A stretch of DNA of 64,000 nucleotides, from assembly GCA_900470195.1 (NCBI GenBank), contig UEIJ01000005.1, forward strand, positions 62,001-126,000, in the 5' to 3' direction. Each line of letters starts with the position of its first letter. The stretch's first letter is position 1. The notes below the pieces were generated by a model that worked only from the letters and a program-made list of their open reading frames with translations, did no database searches and was not told the origin of the DNA. Of this stretch, positions 24,988 through 33,517 are shown piece by piece. The position numbers were made by a program, and so were the translations under genes. The stretch comes from Hyphomicrobiales bacterium. Its GTDB lineage: Bacteria; Pseudomonadota; Alphaproteobacteria; Rhizobiales; Rhizobiaceae.

Positions 24988-25035
24988 TGGCGCACCCGGC
25001 AGGATTTGAACCTGCGACCTCTGCCTTCGGAGGGC
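24988..25035. repeat. attR within tRNA-Arg(CCG)
   Basis: Right copy of the 48-bp attachment repeat. It supplies the 3' half of the intact tRNA gene. The three differences from attL lie in the T arm and acceptor side, so this segment came from the element. Confidence 0.9.
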
Positions 25036-25064
25036 AGCACTCTATCCAGCTGAGCTACGGGTGC
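24988..25064 (-). tRNA. tRNA-Arg, anticodon CCG
   Basis: A complete 77-base tRNA including an encoded CCA. The acceptor stem is GCACCCG/CGGGTGC and the anticodon loop is CTCCGAA, giving anticodon CCG (reads CGG). The T loop is TTCAAAT. Its 3' half is provided by the integrated element; the 5' half is chromosomal. Confidence 0.97.
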
Positions 25065-25173
25065 ATTGCCGGAAGGCTCGAAGCCTTTACATGCGCGTTT
25101 CTAACCGAACCGCGCATGTGCATCAATGGCTTATTTTGATTAAACCGGGCATTTTTTGCCGTAAATCACGTTC

Positions 25174-26796
25174 CTACGAACGTAGTCCCGGAGCCTCCTG
25201 CCCCGTGCGCTCGACATATTCCGTATAGCCGCCGCCATATTGGTGAATGCCGTCCGGCGTCAGTTCCAGGACCCGGTTCGACAATGCGCTGAGAAAACGC
25301 CGGTCGTGCGATACGAAAAGCATTGTGCCTTCATAGGCCGCAAGTGCCTTGATCAGCATTTCCTTCGTATCAAGATCAAGGTGGTTGGTCGGTTCGTCCA
25401 GAACGAGGAAATTCGGCGGATCGAACAGCATTGCCGCCATTACAAGACGTGCCTTTTCACCACCCGAAAGCACGCGGCATTTCTTTTCAATGTCGTCGCC
25501 GGAAAACCCAAAGCAGCCAGCGAGTGCGCGAAGCGGCGCCTGCCCTGCCTTCGGAAAGCGCTCTTCCAGCCATTCCAGTATCGTTGCGTCGCCGTCTAGC
25601 ACATCCATCGCATGCTGCGCGAAATAGCCGAGCTTGACGCTGGCGCCGATATTGACATTGCCCTTGTCCGGTTCGGCAGCGCCAGCAACCAGCTTCAGCA
25701 GTGTCGATTTTCCCGCACCGTTGACGCCCATGATGCACCAGCGTTCGCGGCGACGGACCATGAAGTCGAAACCGTCATAGATCGTGCGGCTGCCATAGGT
25801 CTTGTGAACGCCCTTCAGGCTTACGACGTCTTCGCCCGAACGCGGTGCCGGCGCGAAGTCGAAGGCGACCGTCTGGCGTCGTCGAGGCGGTTCTACGCGG
25901 TCGATCTTCTCCAGTTTCTTCACGCGGCTTTGAACCTGCGAAGCATGGGAAGCACGCGCCTTGAAGCGCTCGATGAACTTGATTTCCTTGGCAAGCATCG
26001 CCTGCTGGCGTTCGAATTGGGCCTGTTGCTGCTTTTCATTCAGCGCTCGCTGCCCTTCATAGAAGGCATAGTCGCCGGAATAGGTCGTGAGCGAACCGCC
26101 ATCGATTTCGATGATTTTGGTCACGATGCGGTTCATGAATTCGCGGTCATGCGAGGTCATCAGCAGCGCGCCGTCATAATTCTTGAGGAACGCTTCCAGC
26201 CATATGAGACTTTCAAGATCGAGATGGTTGCTCGGCTCATCGAGCAGCATCACATCCGGGCGCATCAGCAGGATGCGGGCCAGCGCAACGCGCATTTTCC
26301 AGCCGCCGGAGAGCTTGCCGACATCGCCGTCCATCATTTCCTGCGTGAAGCTGAGACCCGCCAGAACCTCACGCGCGCGGCCGTCCAGACCATAGCCATC
26401 CAGTTCCTCGTAGCGCGCCTGTACTTCGCCGTAACGTTCGATGATCGCATCCATCTCGTCCATGCGGTCCGGATCGACCATCGCCGCTTCCAGTTCGCGG
26501 AGTTCTGCCGCAACTACACTGACGGGGCCTGCACCTTCCATGACTTCAGCAACAGCAGAACGACCGCCCATCTCACCGACATTCTGGTCGAAATAGCCGA
26601 CCGTGATGCCTTTCTCGACGGAAACCTGCCCTTCGTCCGGCTGCTCATCCCCGGTAATCATGCGGAACAGGGTCGTCTTGCCCGCACCGTTGGGGCCGAC
26701 AAGGCCGATCTTTTCCCCGCGGTTCAAAGCGGCGGAAGCCTCGATATAGAGAATGCGATGGCTGTTGGACTTGCTGATATTATCGATGCGGATCAT
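25174..26796 (-). CDS. ABC-F family ATP-binding protein
   Basis: A soluble 540-residue ABC-F protein with two nucleotide-binding domains and no membrane part. ABC-F proteins act on the ribosome. Domain 1 has GPNGAGKTT and LSGGWKMRVALAR, with DEPSNHLD; domain 2 has GVNGAGKST and LSGGEKARLVMA, with DEPTNHLD. A charged helical linker joins them (about 245-320). The start at 26796 gives the family N-terminus MIRIDNISKS; longer upstream frames have no family match. It is the first chromosomal gene right of the element. Confidence 0.92.
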   Translation of the reverse strand: MIRIDNISKSNSHRILYIEASAALNRGEKIGLVGPNGAGKTTLFRMITGDEQPDEGQVSVEKGITVGYFDQNVGEMGGRSAVAEVMEGAGPVSVVAAELRELEAAMVDPDRMDEMDAIIERYGEVQARYEELDGYGLDGRAREVLAGLSFTQEMMDGDVGKLSGGWKMRVALARILLMRPDVMLLDEPSNHLDLESLIWLEAFLKNYDGALLMTSHDREFMNRIVTKIIEIDGGSLTTYSGDYAFYEGQRALNEKQQQAQFERQQAMLAKEIKFIERFKARASHASQVQSRVKKLEKIDRVEPPRRRQTVAFDFAPAPRSGEDVVSLKGVHKTYGSRTIYDGFDFMVRRRERWCIMGVNGAGKSTLLKLVAGAAEPDKGNVNIGASVKLGYFAQHAMDVLDGDATILEWLEERFPKAGQAPLRALAGCFGFSGDDIEKKCRVLSGGEKARLVMAAMLFDPPNFLVLDEPTNHLDLDTKEMLIKALAAYEGTMLFVSHDRRFLSALSNRVLELTPDGIHQYGGGYTEYVERTGQEAPGLRS

Positions 26797-26914
26797 GAAA
26801 CGGGAGGACTTTGTAAGATGATGTGGAACGTAAGGCGGTCGCGTTGCGGCCTCCCTATGCCATGACGGCACGGGCAAGTCACCCCGCTTCGCGATCGGGA
26901 GCGTGACAGAATGT

Positions 26915-27964
26915 TCAGGGAATATTGTGCAGCCATTGCTCGGTTGAGAATTTCTCGACCACAAGCTTTTCCGCCGCCGCATATTCTTCAGGCGTGATCT
27001 TGCTGCTCACGCCACCATTCAGCGACACGAACATCTCCTTCATGCGCCTGATAACTTCCTCGCGCGGCAGTCCTGTCTGGCTGCGAACCGGATCGACGCG
27101 CTTGACAGCGCTCGCCGTGCCCTTGTCGCTCAGCTTCTCGCGCCCGATGCGCAAAACCTTCACCATTTTCTCGGCATCCATGTCATAGGCCATGGTCACG
27201 TGATGGAGGACCGTGCCCCTGGAAAAGCGTTTTTGCGCCGCGCCGCCGATCTTGCCCTTCGAGCTCGAAATATCGTTGAGCGGCTTGTAGAAGGCATCGA
27301 TGCCGAGCGAATTGAGCGCTTTCAGCACCCAGTCGTCCAGAAATGCGTAGGAATCGGCAAAGCTCATGTCGCGCACGAGTTCACCCGGCGCATAGAGCGA
27401 ATAGGTTATGGTGCTGCCCGGCTCCACAAACATGGCTCCGCCACCGGTAACACGACGAACGGTTTCGACGCCGAATTCCCGCGTTGCGTCCATATCGACT
27501 TCATTGCGCAGTGACTGAAACGCACCGATGATGATGGCGGGGCGTTCCCATTCCCAGAAACGCAATGTTGGCGCGCGACGCCCTGCGGCGACTTCCTGTG
27601 CCAGAACTTCATCCAATGCGAGGTGCATGGCAGGTGAAACCGCAGGCATTTCAACGATCTGCCATTCAAAGTCCCGCCATGTGCGCGCAACGCCCAATGC
27701 ACGCCGAACGGCAATTGCCACCGCTTCCGGGCTGAAGCCGAGCATCATGGCATCGGGCCGCAGACCTGCCCTCACCGCGTCCGCAATCTGCTCCGACGAA
27801 GCATCGGCAGAAAGGCCTTCGACGGCATTGCATATATCTTCCAGAGCCTCGTCCGGTTCCAGGAAAAAATCGCCTGCAACCTGCACGTCGCACAGACGTC
27901 CGTCACGGACATCCAGATCGACGACGACAAGTTTTCCACCGTGGACTTTGTATTCGCCGTGCAT
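26915..27964 (-). CDS. lipoate-protein ligase family protein with N-terminal accessory domain
   Basis: Attaches lipoate to 2-oxoacid dehydrogenase subunits. The 349-residue protein has the accessory domain first (residues about 1-90: EYKVHGGKLVVVDL…VAGDFFLEP), then the LplA/LipB catalytic fold with VRRVTGGGAMFVEPGSTITYSL and the lysine motif KIGGAAQKR. In E. coli LplA the accessory domain is at the C-terminus, so the order is swapped. The start at 27964 has a GGAGG site eight bases upstream. An octanoyltransferase activity cannot be excluded. Confidence 0.85.
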   Translation of the reverse strand: MHGEYKVHGGKLVVVDLDVRDGRLCDVQVAGDFFLEPDEALEDICNAVEGLSADASSEQIADAVRAGLRPDAMMLGFSPEAVAIAVRRALGVARTWRDFEWQIVEMPAVSPAMHLALDEVLAQEVAAGRRAPTLRFWEWERPAIIIGAFQSLRNEVDMDATREFGVETVRRVTGGGAMFVEPGSTITYSLYAPGELVRDMSFADSYAFLDDWVLKALNSLGIDAFYKPLNDISSSKGKIGGAAQKRFSRGTVLHHVTMAYDMDAEKMVKVLRIGREKLSDKGTASAVKRVDPVRSQTGLPREEVIRRMKEMFVSLNGGVSSKITPEEYAAAEKLVVEKFSTEQWLHNIP

Positions 27965-28052
27965 GTGAGTGCCTCCGAAGAGTGAACGCGCCTGTTTCAC
28001 TCTCATTTCATGAAATCTGAGGGAAAGAAAGTTCGTTCGGGGGAGAGCCTGA

Positions 28053-28199
28053 CTAAATTCCGGCTTCAGAAGGCGCAGAACGCTGAACAAGTGAAGTTTC
28101 GCGCGCTTCTTTCGTTTTGTGGCCGACATAAAATCCAACGACAATCATAGCCGCCAGAACAACGATGATCGATTTGAAATGAAAAGGCGGTCGGTGCAT
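28053..28199 (-). CDS. 48-residue single-pass membrane protein
   Basis: A short frame starting MHRPPFHFKS with one hydrophobic helix (IIVVLAAMIVVGFYVG, about residues 11-26) and a charged, soluble tail. A GAGG ribosome site lies eight bases before the ATG. It sits directly upstream of the lipoate ligase on the same strand. Function unknown; coding status rests on the ribosome site and membrane-protein composition. Confidence 0.55.
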   Translation of the reverse strand: MHRPPFHFKSIIVVLAAMIVVGFYVGHKTKEARETSLVQRSAPSEAGI

Positions 28200-28367
28200 T
28201 TCGGAACCTCATTCTTGCCGTAGCAAACCAGAGCAGAAAATGTTTGTCGACCCCGCCTCACCGAATTCTTAACCACCTGGCAAAATTCCCGTTCGGCGCA
28301 CCGTATTCATCCTCTGTTCAAGCTACCGGAATTAAAGCATATTTCACCGATATCAGAGGGACAAATC

Positions 28368-28925
28368 ATGATACCTGCACTCAAGACAACCGTTGCTTCA
28401 TTATGCCTTGGCGGTCTGGTGGCCGCTCTCTCCCCACTCGCCGCGCCGGCATCGGCAGCACAGCTGCAGCGCTGTGCCAGCGAGAACGGAATTTGCGAGC
28501 TGCCCTACCCGGCCGAGGTGGTCTATGGCACGGGTGGACAGAATACATCGCGCTTCATCGACCGCCCGCAGGTCAGCTGCTCCAACCGTGTCTTTGGCGA
28601 CCCCGCGCCGGGTAAAAAGAAGAGCTGCTCCTTCGTCGTTCAGGATCGCTGGGACAGGCCAGATCGTCCGGGCCGTCCTGACCGCCCCGATCGTCCAAAT
28701 CGGTACGATCCGTATGATCGCTACGACGACCGTGACCGCGACCGCGACTGGAGCCGTTGCGCGAAAGAAGGCGGGTTCTGCGATTTCTACGGTCGCAAGC
28801 GCGTGCGCTATGGCGCAAATGGCCGCTTCACCGAAGGCGTGTTCCGCAACGGCGTCCGGTGTGACAACCGCACCTTCGGCGACCCGGCGCGCGGCAAGTC
28901 CAAGGCCTGCTATGTTCTCGATTGA
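28368..28925 (+). CDS. secreted protein with duplicated Cys-rich domain
   Basis: A 185-residue protein with a signal peptide ending PASAAQ near residue 31. Two similar domains follow (about 33-92 and 130-185). Each has four Cys in the pattern RCA-E-G-C … YG…G … V-C-NR-FGDPA-GK-K-C. They are joined by a linker of repeated Asp-Arg-Pro units (DRPDRPGRPDRP…) and Asp/Arg/Tyr repeats. The four Cys probably form two disulfides per domain. The FGDP motif looks like a small carbohydrate-binding fold, but I do not recognise a named family with confidence. It stands alone between the ligase and the porin. Confidence 0.75.
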   Translation: MIPALKTTVASLCLGGLVAALSPLAAPASAAQLQRCASENGICELPYPAEVVYGTGGQNTSRFIDRPQVSCSNRVFGDPAPGKKKSCSFVVQDRWDRPDRPGRPDRPDRPNRYDPYDRYDDRDRDRDWSRCAKEGGFCDFYGRKRVRYGANGRFTEGVFRNGVRCDNRTFGDPARGKSKACYVLD

Positions 28926-28968
28926 AAATCGAACGCGAGAATGAGCGTTTCGCTATAAACATTAAGAA

Positions 28969-28994
28969 GGCGGCGGCCCGAATGGGCCGCCGCC
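28969..28994. terminator. GC-rich hairpin between convergent genes
   Basis: A perfect 11-bp stem (GGCGGCGGCCC / GGGCCGCCGCC) with a 4-base loop lies between the secreted protein and the porin, which converge here. T runs are weak on both sides, so it may serve both directions or only stabilise transcript ends. Confidence 0.6.
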
Positions 28995-29076
28995 TCTGTC
29001 GCTAGAAACATGGACTGGAGGTCATCATAGTTCTACGACAATGCGTGTGCCGAAGCCGGCACTTTCAGCGACAGCA

Positions 29077-30195
29077 TCAGAACGAGCGCTGGAAGCGGAT
29101 CTTGCCCTGCCAGGCATCTTTTCCGTCCATGCTCGTGTTCTTGTCCTGCCACTTGGTGTAGGAAACTTCAGGCGTAATGGTGAAGCCAGGAACCAGCTGG
29201 TAGGCGACGTTTGCAGTTGCGGCGAAGGTTTCGCTGTCGTCATAAGCGGCCTGTACGTTGAAGGTCGCCTTGCTGGTCGCCTTGAACGCTGCGCCGCCCC
29301 AGACTGCCCAGTCACCGCCCCACGTACCGTAGAACGAGTCGACGATACGGACGCGATAACCGCCCGACGTACCGTAATGATCGTCGTTGGACTTGTAGGC
29401 GCCCTGCAGCCAGACCGAGAACTGATCCGTGATGTTGACATCGCCGCGGACCTTTCCGGCCCACTCTTCATTGCGGGCGTCATAGGCGACGACACCGGCG
29501 ATCTTGCCCCAGCTCTGCTCGTATTTGAGACCGCCGACCACATGCGGCATGTAGTCCTTGATGGTGACATCTACGTTGGAGTCGGAGTTGCCGCCTTCTT
29601 CGAACGAAACGATGGCCGAGAAGCCGTTTCCGCCCTTGAAGGTATAGCTGATGAGGTTGGTACGATAACCGCCGGCGAGGATCACGTCGTCGCTGATGAC
29701 GTTGCCCAGATAACCGGTGAAGGTGACGAAGGCCGATTCATCGAGACCGACGCGGAGGCCACCAAGCTGGATATAGGCATAACGCAGCGACGTGCTGGTG
29801 GAGCCGCCATTATAATTGTCGGCCTTGCCGTTGCCGTCGCCTGTCCAGTCGTAACGCAGTTCGCTGTAGGTCTTGAGCGTGCCGAGATCCGTTTCGGAAG
29901 CGGTGGAGAAACGCAGGCTGACGCGGGCCAGCTTGTTCCAGGTGTCGCGCTCCAGCTGTGCCGGGGTGCGAGCGTAATTGTTGTCGCCGCCGCTTGCATC
30001 ATAGCGAACATAGCCATGAATGCGCAGGCAGGTTTCCGTTCCCGGAATGTAGAAATAGCCAGCGCCGTATGCATCGCATACGCGGACATATTCGACTGCT
30101 TCCGGCTCGGGCGCCACGATTGCATCGGCTGCTTGCGCGCCGGAAATCGCTACGAGCGATGCAGCCGAACCAAGAAGAATGTTTCTGATATTCAT
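29077..30195 (-). CDS. omp2b: Omp2-type outer membrane porin
   Basis: General porin of Brucellaceae (porin_2 family). The protein is 372 residues, with signal peptide [22 protein letters not shown] and mature start [44 protein letters not shown]. The two Cys in that segment are conserved. Sixteen amphipathic strands end in the terminal aromatic IRFQRSF. A GGAGA site precedes the ATG at 30195. Only one copy is in the window, so whether it corresponds to omp2a or omp2b is a naming choice. A long A/T-rich promoter region lies upstream. Confidence 0.9.
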   Translation of the reverse strand: MNIRNILLGSAASLVAISGAQAADAIVAPEPEAVEYVRVCDAYGAGYFYIPGTETCLRIHGYVRYDASGGDNNYARTPAQLERDTWNKLARVSLRFSTASETDLGTLKTYSELRYDWTGDGNGKADNYNGGSTSTSLRYAYIQLGGLRVGLDESAFVTFTGYLGNVISDDVILAGGYRTNLISYTFKGGNGFSAIVSFEEGGNSDSNVDVTIKDYMPHVVGGLKYEQSWGKIAGVVAYDARNEEWAGKVRGDVNITDQFSVWLQGAYKSNDDHYGTSGGYRVRIVDSFYGTWGGDWAVWGGAAFKATSKATFNVQAAYDDSETFAATANVAYQLVPGFTITPEVSYTKWQDKNTSMDGKDAWQGKIRFQRSF

Positions 30196-30683
30196 AAATG
30201 CGTCTCCAGTGGAAGAGTTAGACGCCACCGCTATATTTATTCACCATAATTTGATCAATGTTTATTCGATGTAAGTTTTGTGAATTATTTATATGTGACA
30301 TAAAAACTACTTCATATATATTTTATATTCATTTCATTATTCAGAAATAGGACAAAACGACCCCCTGCATCGTCACACAACGCGACGAAGCCACTATGCC
30401 AACAGCTGCGTTATTCTGCCCCTTATGCCCGTCCAACCGCCCAACAAGCGGTCGCCCTCGCCTAACCGGCAACGGTGAAAGTTTTATAACAGGAAGAAGA
30501 AATATACGTCGCAACACCGACAATTGGCCTGGATGCATTCACTGATGCAAGCGGGCCGCGAAAACCGCGACTCGTCAATTCAACGGCCAGGGATGTTGAT
30601 TCGTCATTGCAGACCTGACGAAGTTGTTTTCCTCGGTCATTGTGCCGCCCCATAAAGAAAACAAACGTCGCAGGGGTAATGTA
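30196..30683. other. porin upstream region
   Basis: About 490 bases between the porin and a possible small ORF. The first 150 bases (to about 30345) are strongly A/T-rich and are the likely porin promoter and regulatory zone. The rest has no convincing coding frame. I see no strong hairpin. Confidence 0.5.
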
Positions 30684-30773
30684 ATGGTCCTATTCTCTAT
30701 TGTCATAGGCGTTTTGACGTCAGCGGTGGTGATTGCCGCGTGCATTATGCTTTGGAGATACGAACGTTCCTGA
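30684..30773 (+). CDS. 29-residue putative membrane peptide
   Basis: A short frame, MVLFSIVIGVLTSAVVIAA followed by CIMLWRYERS, almost entirely one transmembrane helix with a positive C-terminal tip. An AGGGG ribosome site lies eight bases upstream. The composition is what small bacterial membrane proteins look like. No family is recognised, and nothing else supports translation. Confidence 0.45.
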   Translation: MVLFSIVIGVLTSAVVIAACIMLWRYERS

Positions 30774-30912
30774 GACCTATAAGCTTGTCATCGTCGCATG
30801 GTTCAGGATTGCAATGCCCGATAAAGGGATCAAGTTGAAATGCTTGGCTCTTCATGCGCGTTGGACGCGGCATATGCGACGATGCAGATTATTCACTGAG
30901 AAGCAGATGGAA

Positions 30913-30987
30913 TGGTGGGCGTGACAGGGATTGAACCTGTGACCCTTCGCGTGTGAAGCGAATGCTCTCCCGCTGAGCTACACGCCC
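30913..30987 (-). tRNA. tRNA-Val, anticodon CAC
   Basis: A 75-base tRNA with encoded CCA. The acceptor stem is GGGCGTG/CACGCCC, the anticodon loop TTCACAC gives CAC (reads GTG), and the T loop is TTCAATC. Confidence 0.96.
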
Positions 30988-31165
30988 GATGAGCAGTGCT
31001 CAATCAAGGTGGTGCGGATATACTGGCCTGCGGCTGCATAAGTCAAGCGTCTCGCGCGCCACTTCCAAAAGAGATTTTATCTTCTGCCAGTCTCTCCCTG
31101 TCGGCAAAGGAAAACGGCAGCCATCTATCGATGACTGCCGTTCTGTTCTCATGCGACAAAGGATT

Positions 31166-33178
31166 TCAGAGCGCAGCCAGACGCGAATCCGCCGTCTTGT
31201 CGAATGCCTTCTGCAAGCCGGAATCGCGGTCGTAGACATCGCCGTAATAGCGAATCTGTCCGCTCGCATCCGGCCATGCCGTGAAATAGGAGATATAAAC
31301 CGGAACCGGATCCTTCACCTTGATGCCGCGTTCATTCTTCCCGAAATATTTTTCCAGATCCTGCACGGATGTTCCCATCACCGCAGCCGCCATGTCGCGC
31401 GGGCGTTCCAGACGGATACAGCCATGGCTAAGCGCCCGCATGTCGCGACTGAAATAGGATTTGGCCGGTGTGTCGTGCATGTAAATGTCATGCGCGTTCG
31501 GAAACAGAATCTTGAGCTCGCCCAATGCGTTGTCGAGGCTAGGCTTCTGACGGATGCCGACATGAGACTTGCCAGCGGCAACCGCACTCCAGTTAACGGC
31601 ACTGGCAGAAACCTTCTTGCCGTCCGCGTAAACCTCGTAGCCGTTGCGGTCGAGATAGCTCGTATCCCGCATGACCTTCGGCAGCATCTCGTTCAGGATG
31701 ATAGAGCGCGGCACGCCCCATGACGGGTTGAAAACGACCGTTTGCACCTTGTTGTAGAAGAAATAGGTTTGGTGGGTCGGAGAACCGATCACCACATTCA
31801 TGGCCAGCTTTTCTTTCCCGCCCTCGAAATATTCCGCACGGTAAGCAGGCTGGTTGACCATCACGTAACGGGTGCCGAAATCATGCGGCAGCCACCGCAG
31901 GCGTTCCATGGAATAAAGGATGCGATCGCGTTTGACGGAAGACTGCTCACCCTGAAGGGCGGAAAGCGTATTGCGGCCGATGACGCCATCAGGCGTGCTG
32001 CCCGAAAGCTTCTGGTAGTCCTTGATGGCCGCAACCAGTTCCGGATCGTAAATATCGCCGCCCGCATGCGCATCCAGCGCCTGCCTGTGCTGCGCCAGAT
32101 AACTGGCGGGCGCATGCCGCGAAATGAGAGCGACCACCTTGCTGAGCTGTGGATTGGTATCGCCCGGTTTGATGACGCCATTCAACGAGACGCGGATCGG
32201 TTCGGCAGATGGCGGCTCGGTATTCGCCAGTTCGCGCTTCAAAGCCGCATATTGCTCGTTGCTCGGCTGGAAACCATGCAGATAGGCAGCCGGATCGCTT
32301 TCCGAAGCGAGCCGTTCCAGAACGGCTTTCGGATCGACGCGATTGCGCGGCAGGTCGTGGAAACCGCTAAGGCGGTCGGCGATCACCCGTCCCTCGCCTG
32401 CGTCGATGGCATAGCGCAACGCGCGCGCCGACATGCGGATTTCAAATTCGGCGAGTTTCTGCTGGCGTTCGGCTTCGGCGGCAGCGTCGAAAGCATCAGC
32501 TGGAATCGTGACCGCATATTCATCCGGGTTGAGCCCGTCCTCATCGGCTCGGGCGAAGAACGCCGCAACATCCTTGGCGCGGTCGAGCACCTTGTCATCA
32601 GCCGACCACATGAAGCTGCGCTTATTGGAATAATAATCGACGATAGCCTGCGCTATCTCTTTCTCGGCCTTGACGTTGACGGATTTCAGATAGTCCACAG
32701 CCGCGTCGAATGCACGCTGTCCGGCAGTCTCCTCACGAACCTTTGCGCGGATCGGCGACATGCCCGATGTCAGCGGATCGATGATGGCTGGCTCGGTTGC
32801 GGCAGTGACGCGCATGTCGAGCGCGCTGAAATCAACATTGACCAGAGCGTCAGGCTTGTAATCGTAAATCTGCGGGCCCTTCACCGTCACGCGCTGGACC
32901 GGCGCGGGGCTTCTCGCGGCAGTGTTCGGCGTGGATGCACGTGGAGCCGCGGCGGCTTTCGGCGCTGCAGCTTTCGGCAGTTCTGGCTGGGGAGCAACCT
33001 GCGGGGCCTGCTGCTGGCGGCGCTGCTGAAAAAGCTCCAATAACGAATTCGCGGCCTCAGCCTGCGCTGTGGGGAGAAACACCGAAGCTGCCAGAGCCAG
33101 CGCCGCTGCGCGACGGATCGTTAGTCCGCGCCCAGCGCTGCTCTTCTCATCTGTCTGCGAGTGTCTGGGAAACTGCAT
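31166..33178 (-). CDS. L,D-transpeptidase, YcbB/LdtD type
   Basis: Periplasmic enzyme that makes 3-3 peptidoglycan cross-links or attaches proteins to the wall. The 670-residue protein has an N-terminal signal segment ([19 protein letters not shown]), a Pro/Ala/Gln-rich linker and a scaffold domain. A peptidoglycan-binding domain ([32 protein letters not shown]) follows, then the YkuD catalytic domain with the signature [13 protein letters not shown], whose Cys is the nucleophile. Domain order is that of E. coli YcbB. Single gene, divergent from fumarase. Confidence 0.9.
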   Translation of the reverse strand: MQFPRHSQTDEKSSAGRGLTIRRAAALALAASVFLPTAQAEAANSLLELFQQRRQQQAPQVAPQPELPKAAAPKAAAAPRASTPNTAARSPAPVQRVTVKGPQIYDYKPDALVNVDFSALDMRVTAATEPAIIDPLTSGMSPIRAKVREETAGQRAFDAAVDYLKSVNVKAEKEIAQAIVDYYSNKRSFMWSADDKVLDRAKDVAAFFARADEDGLNPDEYAVTIPADAFDAAAEAERQQKLAEFEIRMSARALRYAIDAGEGRVIADRLSGFHDLPRNRVDPKAVLERLASESDPAAYLHGFQPSNEQYAALKRELANTEPPSAEPIRVSLNGVIKPGDTNPQLSKVVALISRHAPASYLAQHRQALDAHAGGDIYDPELVAAIKDYQKLSGSTPDGVIGRNTLSALQGEQSSVKRDRILYSMERLRWLPHDFGTRYVMVNQPAYRAEYFEGGKEKLAMNVVIGSPTHQTYFFYNKVQTVVFNPSWGVPRSIILNEMLPKVMRDTSYLDRNGYEVYADGKKVSASAVNWSAVAAGKSHVGIRQKPSLDNALGELKILFPNAHDIYMHDTPAKSYFSRDMRALSHGCIRLERPRDMAAAVMGTSVQDLEKYFGKNERGIKVKDPVPVYISYFTAWPDASGQIRYYGDVYDRDSGLQKAFDKTADSRLAAL

Positions 33179-33517
33179 TTCAAACCGCCCAAATTGATGC
33201 GTTCGCTAATTAAGCGAATCCGTCCGAATCTCGCAGATAGAATTTACCAATCTCGTATAGAAACTTTTAACGCTAATGTTTTTGAAAGCAATTTACCGTT
33301 CTGCACACATCACAATTGTTTGAGGCACCTTCTTGGGAGACGATCCCGGAATGCCTTGATGAACAAAGTGACGCAGTGGCATCGATCCCGCATCGCGCTA
33401 AAAGCCGCACAGACTTTGGTTCCGAAGCTTCCTTCGGGGCTTCGATCAACATATCGCGCGAGCCGGACTTACCACCATCTCCGACTGGCGCAGCTGGCAA
33501 GCAAGCGAGGTACCGCG
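33179..33517. other. intergenic region between L,D-transpeptidase and fumarase
   Basis: About 340 bases that carry the two divergent promoters. In-frame codons continue upstream of the fumarase ATG but show no family resemblance, so this is read as a non-coding leader. A small CCGAAG/CTTCGG hairpin lies at about 33422-33437. Confidence 0.5.

Larger units (their letters stand above)
14289..25035. mobile_element. integrated phage satellite or tail-less prophage in tRNA-Arg(CCG)
   Basis: A 10.7-kb element bounded by a 48-bp repeat (14289-14336 and 24988-25035, 3 mismatches) made of the 3' part of tRNA-Arg(CCG). The integrase lies next to the left end. It carries a control region with two divergent RHH regulators, an HTH protein, a TOPRIM protein, a winged-helix replication protein with internal iterons, and a complete HK97-type head and packaging set. 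No tail, baseplate, holin or lysin gene is found, and only 265 bases lie between the portal stop and the right attachment site. This is the profile of a capsid-forming satellite of the cf-PICI kind; a prophage that lost its tail genes is the alternative. All frames are intact and overlapping, which argues against decay. Confidence 0.88.

Noticed and set aside
14289-25035. Gene transfer agent cluster
   Set aside because: The element has an integrase, att repeats in a tRNA, and replication and control genes, and lacks tail genes; gene transfer agents have tails and no att sites.
24735-25139. A 134-codon frame spanning the right attachment site
   Set aside because: It runs through the tRNA-Arg gene antisense and across attR, which is incompatible with a real gene of either the element or the chromosome.
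25612-26865. A 417-codon plus-strand open frame
   Set aside because: Antisense shadow of the ABC-F gene.
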